Below are positions 26,561 to 35,300 of a stretch of DNA of 64,000 nt, in pieces. The stretch comes from Xenorhabdus innexi (GTDB lineage Bacteria > Pseudomonadota > Gammaproteobacteria > Enterobacterales > Enterobacteriaceae): the NCBI RefSeq assembly GCF_002632485.1, contig NZ_NIBU01000016.1:1-64000 (forward strand). The letters are read 5' to 3'. The notes beneath the pieces are model-generated. The model was not told the DNA's origin and ran no database searches. It worked only from the letters and a program-made list of their open reading frames with translations. The position numbers were made by a program, and so were the translations under genes. Numbering within the stretch: position 1 is the first letter of the stretch; each line of letters begins with the position of its first letter.

Positions 26561-28039
26561 TTATTCCTTATCCAAACGTCCGACCAGCGACAGTTCGAAA
26601 CTTGCACCCATGTATTTGAAATGTGGGCGAACCTGCATCGCAACCTGATACCAGCCCGGATCACCTTCAACATCCAGCACCTTGATTTCAGCAGCGCGCA
26701 GTGGGCGACGGCTACGAACGTCAGTTGGCGGGTTTTCCTGATCAGCAATGTACTGTTTCAGCCACATGTTCAGTTCACGCTCCAGATCCTGACGCTCTTT
26801 CCAGGAACCGATCTGCTCGCGCTGCAACACTTTGATGTAGTGAGCCAGACGGTTGATGATGAACATGTATGGCAGCTGTGTACCCAGCTTGTAGTTAGTT
26901 GCCGCGATGTTTCCTTCACGGGTGTTCGGGAACACTTTTGGTTTCTGCACGGAGTTTGCAGAGAAGAATGCTGCGTTATCGCTGCCCTTACGCATGGTCA
27001 GAGTGATAAAGCCTTCTTCAGCCAGTTCGAATTCACGACGGTCAGTGATCAGAACTTCCGTTGGGATCTTCGCCTGTACCTGACCCATCGCTTCATACAG
27101 ATGAACCGGCAGATCACTCACCGCACCACCACTCTGTGGGCCGATGATGTTCGGGCACCAGCGATATTTAGCAAAGCTGTCTGTCAGGCAGCTTGCCAGC
27201 AGATAAGCGGTGTTACCCCACAGATAGTGCTCGTGATCACGGCTGACATTTTCCTGATAGTTGAAGTTTTTGATTGGGTTTTCAACGGAGGAATATGGCA
27301 GACGCAGCAGGAAACGTGGTGCAGTCAGACCCAGATAACGGGAGTCTTCAGATTCACGCAGTGCACGCCATTTGGTGTGTGAAGGGCCTTCGAAGACCGA
27401 TTTCAGATCTTTAATCGCTGGCAGGTCAGTAAATTTGTTAACACCAAAGAATTCAGGTGAAACAGAAGAAAGGAATGGTGCATGAGCCATTGCACCCACT
27501 GAGCTGACATACTGCATCAGTTTGATATCAGGTGTGGTGTTTTCGAAAGCATAGTTACCGATAACGGTTGCTACAGGCTCACCACCGAACTGGCCGTAAC
27601 CCGCAGAGTAAACATGCTTGTAGAAACCGGACTGAATAATCTCTGGAGAGAACTCAAAGTCTTCCAGCAATTCATCTTTAGTCGCGTGAATAATGTTGAT
27701 TTTGATGTTTTCACGGAAATCAGTGCGATCGACCAGCATTTTCAGTGAACGCCAGGAAGATTCCAGCTCCTGAAATTGCTTAGCGTGCATGATTTCATCC
27801 ATCTGCTCACTCAGCTTTTTATCAAGCTCGACAATCATTTTGTCAACGAGGAGCTTATTGATAGGTTCTTCGTTAGAGCCAGTGTCCAGAATGCTACCGA
27901 TAAAAGCGGCAACACCCTGTTTTGCAATGTAGTAGCCGTCATTTTCAGGAGTCATTCTCGCTTGAGACATAATTTCATCAAGCAGAGAAGTGGTTGCGCC
28001 AGAAGCAAGTGCTGTGCTGTTTTCTTCGTGCTGAGCCAT
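26561..28039 (-). CDS. tssC: T6SS sheath large subunit TssC (VipB)
   Basis: A 492-residue TssC. The order of landmarks is standard: WRSLKMLVDRT, GYGQFGGEPVATVIGNYAF, FLLRLPY, EFELAEEGFITLTMRKGSDNAAFFSANSVQ in short pieces, and FELSLVGRLDKE at the end. With TssB it forms the contractile sheath, and its N-terminal helix is the ClpV handle. Codon use is visibly biased to abundant codons, as for an abundant structural protein. It follows tssB by 19 bases. Confidence 0.97.
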   Translation of the reverse strand: MAQHEENSTALASGATTSLLDEIMSQARMTPENDGYYIAKQGVAAFIGSILDTGSNEEPINKLLVDKMIVELDKKLSEQMDEIMHAKQFQELESSWRSLKMLVDRTDFRENIKINIIHATKDELLEDFEFSPEIIQSGFYKHVYSAGYGQFGGEPVATVIGNYAFENTTPDIKLMQYVSSVGAMAHAPFLSSVSPEFFGVNKFTDLPAIKDLKSVFEGPSHTKWRALRESEDSRYLGLTAPRFLLRLPYSSVENPIKNFNYQENVSRDHEHYLWGNTAYLLASCLTDSFAKYRWCPNIIGPQSGGAVSDLPVHLYEAMGQVQAKIPTEVLITDRREFELAEEGFITLTMRKGSDNAAFFSANSVQKPKVFPNTREGNIAATNYKLGTQLPYMFIINRLAHYIKVLQREQIGSWKERQDLERELNMWLKQYIADQENPPTDVRSRRPLRAAEIKVLDVEGDPGWYQVAMQVRPHFKYMGASFELSLVGRLDKE

Positions 28040-28058
28040 TTAAAATTCCTTTAACGAG

Positions 28059-28556
28059 TTATTTTTTATTGATGATTTCAAGTTCTTTCAGGAGTTGTTC
28101 ACGAACGGATTCATCATCCAGCAGTGACTGCAGGCGAGCGCGAAATGCGGGGATATTTCCCAGAGGGCCTTTTAATGCAACTAATGCTTCACGCAGTTCC
28201 AGAAGTTTATTCAGCTCTGGTACTTTCTTGGCGATATTATCCGGTGAGAAATCACTTAGTGATTTAATATCCAGACTAACTGGTAAATCGTCTTCACTAT
28301 TTTCATCGAGGCGATTAGGGACGTTAAAAGTCAGGTTGATGTTCGCCTCATTCATTACTGCATTGAAGTTATTTTTATTAACAGAAACTGTTTGTCTTTC
28401 TTCAATTGGCGTATCTTCTTTCTTTCCTTTCAGGTCACCGACAACCAGAAGATTCAGCGGCAATTCAACTTCTGCGGTCTGATCACCTGTATTAGGAACA
28501 TATTTAATATTAATTCTTTCTTTAGGAGCTACGCTACCAGGACTATTTTTACTCAT
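28059..28556 (-). CDS. tssB: T6SS sheath small subunit TssB (VipA)
   Basis: A 165-residue TssB with the family motifs RINIKYVPNTGDQTAEVELPLNLLV (in part) and GDLKGKK near residues 20-55. It pairs with TssC to build the sheath. It is the first gene of the minus-strand cluster and its promoter must lie in the AT-rich gap to hcp. An AAAGGG seven to eight bases before the ATG is the ribosome binding site. Confidence 0.96.
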   Translation of the reverse strand: MSKNSPGSVAPKERINIKYVPNTGDQTAEVELPLNLLVVGDLKGKKEDTPIEERQTVSVNKNNFNAVMNEANINLTFNVPNRLDENSEDDLPVSLDIKSLSDFSPDNIAKKVPELNKLLELREALVALKGPLGNIPAFRARLQSLLDDESVREQLLKELEIINKK

Positions 28557-29478
28557 ATTTCAACCCTTTGGCTAATACAACCATGAACTGTCTAACAACC
28601 CATTATTGGTAAGATAATAATTACAATGTTTATCCATATAACAAATACAGCAGGGCTTCCTAAAAAAATAGGCGTAGGAAAACAACTGTATTTACAGACA
28701 TAAGCAGACTTTTATATATCACCATATAGATAAATATACAGAAATATTCCATCCAGTCGTGGAAATAACATCGATATAAAAAATCGTCAATAGCGAGTTT
28801 GACACTTTATTTTTTTGATGTAAAGCCAAAACACTAATTGATAATACCCTCTATTCTGGCTTTTAATACTTTTATTGTAGTTCTTGGAAATTTATAATTA
28901 TTTTCCTCTTACTAAATAGATAAAAGTTTGGTTTTACTCTTTATAGGTGTATATAGGCCGATTACCTATCAATTGTGTAAAAAGGAATATTTTTCATATG
29001 TTATGAATAAAATATAATCTCAAAAATTAGTGACATAAGATTATCATAAAGTCTGTTTTTTATTTCATTCCGATTAATTATCCCGCATAAAACTCTTTTT
29101 TGGATTCATTTTTTTGACATTCGTCACACTTTATTAATGATCATGAAAAATAAATAAATGAAAAATAAAAAATAGATAATTATCATAAAGTTAAATACAT
29201 TAAATTTACGGTGATTAAATTTAATACAGCCAAAAGAGCTTACTGTTTATAAAAAATCAGCCATATCTTTTATAACAGCAATGATTATAAAATTTTTATT
29301 TGTCATTGAATTTAAGCTTGTCTTGCAATTTACAAATAGCTTTGCATCAGAGAATTTCAGCTTTATTATTCGCTCCGAGTGTTCGGCATCGCTAATTTTA
29401 TTTCATTTAGTGAGTGGAATAATCACGCAAGGAATGAGCACTTACACTTATATTGGTAAATTTTTATAGGATATTCAT
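28557..29478. promoter_or_regulatory. Divergent T6SS/hcp regulatory region
   Basis: A 0.9 kb strongly AT-rich region with no convincing gene, between the divergently transcribed tssB and hcp. It must hold the promoters of both. I found no GG-N10-GC sigma-54 element, in keeping with the missing AAA+ domain of the local VasH-like protein. A TATATT box (about 29450) and AGGA lie just before hcp. The AT-richness resembles targets of H-NS or Lrp. A 62-residue reading frame at 29281-29469 has no family resemblance and is probably chance. Confidence 0.6.
29040..29191. repeat. 13-bp direct repeat upstream of hcp
   Basis: ATTATCATAAAGT occurs at 29040-29052 and again at 29179-29191. The second copy reads GATAATTATCAT with the bases before it, resembling part of a Fur box (NATWAT pattern), though the match fades in its right half. 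It is a candidate regulator site for the T6SS and hcp promoters. Confidence 0.35.
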
Positions 29479-29997
29479 ATGCCAACTCCATGTTATATTT
29501 CCATCAACGGAAAAACTCAAGGTCATATCACTGCAGGCGCATTTACCGCTGAGTCAGTAGGTAATATCTTTGTTCAGGGCCACGAAGACGAAATGCTGGT
29601 TCAGGAATTTGACCACATCGTTACTGTTCCGACTGACCCACAGTCAGGCCAGCCTTCTGGTCAGCGTGCACATAAGCCATTCCGCTTTACTGTTGCACTG
29701 AATAAAGCCGTTCCTCTGATGTACAACGCACTGGCTTCCGGTGAAATGTTACCTACAGTAGAACTGAAGTGGTACCGTACCTCTATCGAAGGTAAACAAG
29801 AGCACTTCTTCTCTACTAAACTGGTAGACGCAACTATCGTTGACATCGACTGCAAAATGCCACACTGCCAGGACCCAGCAAAAGCTGAGTTCACTCAGTT
29901 GGTTCGTGTTTCTCTGGCTTATCGTAAGATTGAGTGGGAACACACTACCGCAGGTACTTCTGGTGCTGACGACTGGCGTGCGCCAATTGTTGCTTAA
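29479..29997 (+). CDS. hcp: T6SS tube protein Hcp (TssD)
   Basis: A 172-residue Hcp. The start PTPCYISINGKTQGHITAGAF and the motifs VQGHEDEMLVQEF and HKPFRFTVALNKAVP are those of the abundant Hcp type of gammaproteobacteria. Hexamers stack into the tube that is fired with VgrG, and Hcp also carries small effectors. It is divergent from the core genes and has no vgrG beside it. The codons are almost all of the highly expressed type (CTG, CGT, GTT, AAC). AGGA precedes the ATG, and a strong hairpin follows the gene, so it is a single-gene unit. Confidence 0.97.
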   Translation: MPTPCYISINGKTQGHITAGAFTAESVGNIFVQGHEDEMLVQEFDHIVTVPTDPQSGQPSGQRAHKPFRFTVALNKAVPLMYNALASGEMLPTVELKWYRTSIEGKQEHFFSTKLVDATIVDIDCKMPHCQDPAKAEFTQLVRVSLAYRKIEWEHTTAGTSGADDWRAPIVA

Positions 29998-30045
29998 TAT
30001 CTTATTTATCAGATTTTAGATAATAAGTTTTAAGTAATAAATACT

Positions 30046-30072
30046 CAGCCAATGGATAATATCCATTGGCTG
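30046..30072 (+). terminator. hcp terminator hairpin
   Basis: CAGCCAATGGATA and TATCCATTGGCTG form a near-perfect 13-bp inverted repeat with a minimal loop, 49 bases after the hcp stop. The bases after it are AT-rich but not a pure U-tract. It should end hcp transcription and protect the mRNA 3' end. Confidence 0.7.
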
Positions 30073-30588
30073 AATTATATTCTAAAAATGAACTCCTTTC
30101 TGTTAATTTACTTTAAATCCCCTTTTTCTCATTTATATTTTATTTTTTGTTTTTTTCTGCAAGAAAGATTTTTAAATAGTGATTATTTTTATAATAAATA
30201 AAAATATATAAATTAATAATTACATGATTTATTAATAACCAATGTCACCTTCTCACCACTCTATCTTTATAAAAATCAGTTCACCTCTCCCTCATTAATT
30301 ATTTGAAATTTTAGTTAATTCCCACCCCCAATTTGAGTTAATACAAAAACACCCGACAAAACATAACCAAAATGGGTTATGGTAAATAATTAAGTTAAAT
30401 ATATAACTATAAATAATCAAATAGAACAAACGGCCATCAGTAATCAGAGCAAAATAAAATAATTTATATGCTTTAATGGCTAATTAATAAACCAGAATAA
30501 CTATATATACCTAATGGTTTTTCAGTAACAACTTGGAAAACGAAAGGTATGAGCAATCCAACTCAACTATGGCCACTTGGGTATTACG
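30073..30588. promoter_or_regulatory. AT-rich upstream region of the tpsBA operon
   Basis: About 0.5 kb of very AT-rich DNA with no recognisable gene except a short frame at its end. It must contain the tpsB promoter. The composition would suit H-NS or Lrp control, and xhlA of Xenorhabdus is reported to be Lrp- and iron-responsive, but I cannot point to a convincing individual operator. Confidence 0.4.
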
Positions 30589-30662
30589 ATGTTCAAAAGG
30601 ACGGCAGTTTTTATCTTATTATCTATCTCTCTTCAGGCCAGCGCATTGCCAGAAGCACCTGA
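30549..30662 (+). CDS. Possible 37-codon leader overlapping the start of tpsB
   Basis: ATG at 30549 is preceded by AAAGG and opens a frame for a 37-residue peptide (starting MSNPTQLWPLGYYDV) that runs into the tpsB signal peptide region in another frame. It has a better ribosome binding site than the tpsB start itself at 30589. It could couple translation to tpsB. There is no homologue I recognise, so it may be chance. Confidence 0.3.
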   Translation: MSNPTQLWPLGYYDVQKDGSFYLIIYLSSGQRIARST

Positions 30663-32262
30663 TTCTGCACTATCGATAGACGAAGCCAGAAGAACCTTAC
30701 AGGATAGTTCACGGGAAATAGACCAGCTTATTGAACAGCGTCGCTACCGGGGATTTATCGAACGCTCTGATAGCCTTTCATCACAAACCGCCTCTCCGGT
30801 ACTGCCTGAAGCACCGGCATGTCTGGATATCAGCGGCGTTTACCTTCAGGGTATTACCCTGCTTTCTATAGCAGAAATGAATACCCTCAGTGCATTGCCG
30901 GAGCGGTGTATTACCAGCAATCACATTAATCAACTGACCACAGAGATCACTAAGCTCTATATTGCCAAAGGCTACATTACCGCCCGGGTACAATTCATTC
31001 CCCCTGATTATAATAGGGAATTAGGACTCAGCATTGTTGAAGGTTTCGTCGAAGCCATTGAAGGCGGTGATCGCTGGGTTAACAGCCGGATGCTGTTCCC
31101 GGGGCTGAACAATCAGCCATTGAACCTGAATCAACTGGATCAAGGACTGGATCAGTCAAATCGTCTGCAATCGAATAAAACAACCCTCGATATTCTGCCC
31201 GGTACAGTCAGTGGCGGGTCTATTATCCGGTTGTATAATCAGCATTCCACTCCGTGGCGTATCACTGCGCTCACTGATAACTACGGGCAAAAAAGTACCG
31301 GAAAATGGATAAGCAGGCTGAATACCAGCTTCGACAGCCCACTCGGGCTGTCAGATTTTGTCAGCGTCAGTGGCGTCAGCACCATCGATAAACCCAGTAC
31401 CCAATATAATCGGGCGGCGACACTGTTTTATTCATTGCCTTATGGTGCCGTAACTTTCAGCGGTTTCACCAGTTATTCCCAATATAAAAGCCAGCTCAAA
31501 CTGCCGATCAGCTCCCTCAAACTGAGCGGAAAATCTCAGCAATCGGGTCTGCGTATGGATTGGGTATTCCACCGCAATCAGTCCCAGATTTCGACAGTAA
31601 GCAGCCAATTTATTTACAAAAACTCCAGCAGCTACTTCAATGAGCAAAAATCCCGCTTCGGCAACCAGACATTAACCGTATTTTCACTGGGAATAAGCCA
31701 TTTACAAATTATTCCGAATGGCCTGATCACTTTTGACACCGGAATTGAACAGGGAACACCGTGGCTTAGCGAACAAACTTCCATCAACAGCCTGAATACA
31801 CGCTTTACCAAAGGAAGGTTGTCGGTAAATTTACAGCAAAACTTCAGGCTGTTTACTGTTCCATATCGTCTTAACAGCCAGTTTTATACCCAATACAGCC
31901 CGAACGGGCTCCCCGGCGTTGAGTGGCTCAATATTACCGATCGTAATGCAGTGCGGGGATTCAGCAAAAATACCCTCTCGGCAGATAACGGCTGGTATCT
32001 GAGAAACACCTTATCTTACGCACTACCTTTACCTGAAAGTTCACTGACTTTTCGCGTCGGAGCCGATGTCGGTCAGGTTAAAAGCCACAACCGACAGGAA
32101 TCATCATGGAGAAGTAACGCAGGGTTCAGTGTTGGGGCAGCCTTACGCTACCAACATTTTCTGGCGGATATTGAGGTGAACCGCGGCAAAACATTATCTC
32201 ATCAGGACAGGGGTAAACATGAGCCTGTACAACTGTTAACCCGCTTTTCTTATTTATTTTAA
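30589..32262 (+). CDS. Two-partner secretion outer-membrane transporter (TpsB, XhlB/ShlB-like)
   Basis: A 557-residue Omp85-family TpsB. A signal peptide (MFKRTAVFILLSISLQASA) is followed by an N-terminal helix, POTRA domains (CLDISGVYLQG... and YIAKGYITARVQF) and a 16-strand barrel ending in aromatic residues (LLTRFSYLF). It recognises the TPS domain of the partner, secretes it through the outer membrane and, in the ShlB subgroup, activates the haemolysin. The ATG at 30589 begins the signal peptide; an in-frame TTG four codons earlier is less likely. tpsA follows after 100 bases. Relatives are XhlB, PhlB, ShlB and HpmB. Confidence 0.92.
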   Translation: MFKRTAVFILLSISLQASALPEAPDSALSIDEARRTLQDSSREIDQLIEQRRYRGFIERSDSLSSQTASPVLPEAPACLDISGVYLQGITLLSIAEMNTLSALPERCITSNHINQLTTEITKLYIAKGYITARVQFIPPDYNRELGLSIVEGFVEAIEGGDRWVNSRMLFPGLNNQPLNLNQLDQGLDQSNRLQSNKTTLDILPGTVSGGSIIRLYNQHSTPWRITALTDNYGQKSTGKWISRLNTSFDSPLGLSDFVSVSGVSTIDKPSTQYNRAATLFYSLPYGAVTFSGFTSYSQYKSQLKLPISSLKLSGKSQQSGLRMDWVFHRNQSQISTVSSQFIYKNSSSYFNEQKSRFGNQTLTVFSLGISHLQIIPNGLITFDTGIEQGTPWLSEQTSINSLNTRFTKGRLSVNLQQNFRLFTVPYRLNSQFYTQYSPNGLPGVEWLNITDRNAVRGFSKNTLSADNGWYLRNTLSYALPLPESSLTFRVGADVGQVKSHNRQESSWRSNAGFSVGAALRYQHFLADIEVNRGKTLSHQDRGKHEPVQLLTRFSYLF

Positions 32263-32362
32263 CTAATTAAATAATAACTATTTTTAACCGCAGCTAATCA
32301 GGGAGATCTTCTCCCCGGGACGCTGCACATTCACACGACAAAAAGTAAACAGAGGTAATAGT

Positions 32363-35300
32363 ATGAAAAGAAAAAAATTCAGATTATCTTCTACGGGTAA
32401 ACTTGCAGCATCCATGACGATTATTCTGGCCACCTGTTCAACCAGTTTTGCCGCTGGCATTACGCCCGGAGGTGATGCTGCTCACCGGCCGGATGTCTCC
32501 ATTGCGGAAACCGGTGCCACAGTGATCAATATTGTGGCTCCATCCGATTCAGGACTATCACATAACCAGTATCAGGATTTTAACGTCAACCAAATGGGGG
32601 CAGTGTTAAATAACTCACTGGTTAATGGGCAGTCCGAATTAGCAGGACAATTATCGGCTAATAGTCATCTGAACGGGCAGGCTGCCAGCGTCATTCTGAA
32701 TGAAGTGATCAGCCGTAACCCTTCATTATTACTCGGTCAGCAGGAAGTTTTCGGCATGGCTGCCGACTACATACTGGCAAACCCCAACGGGATCACCTGT
32801 AATGGCTGCGGCTTTATCAACACCAATCAGGCTTCACTGGTTGTTGGCAATCCGCTGGTTGAGAATGGCATCCTGCAAGGGTTCAATAACTTCAATAATA
32901 AAAATGCGCTGAGTATCAGAAATGCCGGTCTGACTCACAATGATGTCCTGAATCTTATCGCTCCCAGACTCGATATCAGAGGAAATGTTGTCACCACAAA
33001 AACGCTCAATATCACAAGCGGAAATAACCAGATTGCAGCGGACGGCAGAATTCTGAATTCGAAACAAGCAGGTATTGGAGAACTCGACAGCATCTACCTC
33101 GGCAGTATGCAGGCCGGGCGTATTCGCCTGCTGAATACCGCAGAAGGCAGTGGCGTCAATCTACAGAACAAAATAACAGCCGCTGATGACATGTATATTG
33201 ATTCTCATGGTGATGTGAAATTACAGGCAGCAAATCTGCAAGGTGGAGATATTACTCTGCAAGGCAAAAATATTTTGTCTCAGGGGCGGCTAAGCCAATC
33301 TACAGAACAAAAAACCGGAGAAGGCAATCACCAGAGTAATTTTAGCGGTGTTCATACCTCTCAGGAACAAAATAATGAATCCATAGCCCGTACTCAGCTT
33401 GCCGGTAAAAATATCACGCTGGTTGCCCGCAAAGATAATCAGATCATGGCGACGGATATCAAAGGAGATAACATCAAACTGACCGGAGCTAACCTGAAAC
33501 TGGATGGTCAGCAGCTTCATCAGGTTGAGCGCAATGTTAACAACCAATGGGAATTCCTCTGGCAGCATGATGCCACCAAGGAAAGTGAAAAGTATCAATA
33601 TGAAGGCAGCACTCTTGATGCGCAGGGAAATATTCATCTGACAGCTAACGAAGGCAATGCAGAAATATCGGGGAGTAACTTAACTGCCGGTAACCAAATT
33701 TCCGTCTCTGCTAAGCAGGATGTCAAACTGGCGGGTCTGGTTGAGTCAGAAAAGACACTCGAAAAAGTCTACAAAAAGAACGATGGTGCCGGATTGCAAA
33801 CCGGCAACTGGACAACAAGTAACACAACCCAGAGAATGGTGAGCAACGAACTGAAGGCCGGTGGTGATCTGGGGATCAACGCAGGTAGTAATGCTGAAAT
33901 TACCGGTTCGAAAGTACATTCAGGTAAAAACATGATTATTTCAGCCGGACAACAGACAAAAGTGACTGTGCAGTCTCTCGTTGATGATCAGGTGAATGAG
34001 AAAAATAAGCGTAAGTGGGGTGGTCTCGCCGGTGGCAGCAATAAAGACAGCCTTGATAAAGTGGAAACACATCATGCCTCTGATATCAGTGCAGACGGGC
34101 ATTTACTGCTGAGCGGAATAGAGGGTGTCACCATTACCGGCAGTAAAGTAAAAGCAAAACAGGGTGCCTATGTTGACGCTAATAACGGTGACTTAATCAT
34201 CGATAACGCCGTCAGTAATACTTATAAGAAAGTGGATGAAAGAAAAGGCACCATCTTCAACATCACCAAAAACTCCAGTCAGGAACAAACAAACCAGCAA
34301 ACCAGCTCCGGCAGCCAGCTAATCTCTGATGCTGATCTGAAATTACTCAGTGATAAAGATATCAATGTCATTGGTAGTCTGGCAAAAAGTGCCGGTGAGC
34401 TGAATATCGATACTTCGGGCAATATCAATGTGCTTTCTTATGGTGAGCAAAATGAACATCAGCAGGAAAGAAGCAATCTTGACTGGCAGTATTACGCTCA
34501 TGAAACGAAAGATAAGCAGTATCGCGCCGGTGCAGGTTTTGAGCATACTCTTGATCACCAGAAAACTCACACAACTACCCAGCAACAGGCTGAGTTAAAC
34601 GGCAGCACGATTACGGTGAACTCCGGTAAAAATGTCACGATTGCGGGTGGTAAAGTCATCACAACGCAGGGAGATGCCAGAATTACAGGCAACAACATTG
34701 CTCTGACAGCCGTAGAAAACCGCACAACCTCTGATAATTCTCAGGAGAAAGTACATGGCGGTGTTTTCGCTACCGGGGGTATGGACAGATTCGGTGGTGG
34801 TGCTGAAGGCGGTTACTCTGACAATGGCCGTTCGCAGAATCGAACCACCGCAGTGGTCACTGAGACTCAGATCAATGGCAATCTTGAACTGAATGCTCAG
34901 GGTGAACTGAAACAACAAGGCACTCAATATCAGGTTCAGGGCACTTATCAGGCGAATGCGGGCAGTATCCGAAATGTCGCAACAGCCAATACCGAATCTG
35001 ACTCCACCAGACACTTGCAGGTCGGAGGTGAAATCAGTGGTTCAGCCGATTACAGCGCAGCAAGTCGCCCGATGGAAAAAACCGCTAAAGCAGCAGCAGA
35101 CGGAAAACTGGATACTTCCATTGCAAAAACCGGATTACCGAATGCCGGGCTTGAACTGGAAATGAATGGCAAAAGCAATTACTCCGCCAACCATCAGTCA
35201 AACGCTGTCGTCACTACCGTTAAAGCAGGCGACATCAGGGTGAATACCAATGGTGACCTTTACGATCAGGGAACAAAATATCAGGCAAATAAAGGTAATG

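Noticed and set aside
26621-27382. 253-codon plus-strand frame opposite tssC
   Set aside because: Antisense to a highly codon-biased gene; biased codons keep the opposite strand open. No protein family match by eye.
29281-29469. 62-codon frame just upstream of hcp
   Set aside because: Low-complexity AT-rich translation without a ribosome binding site; it occupies the expected hcp promoter region.
28557-29478. Sigma-54 promoter for the T6SS genes
   Set aside because: I looked for GG-N10-GC elements; the nearest (in front of hcp) has a spacing of nine bases and lacks the rest of the consensus.
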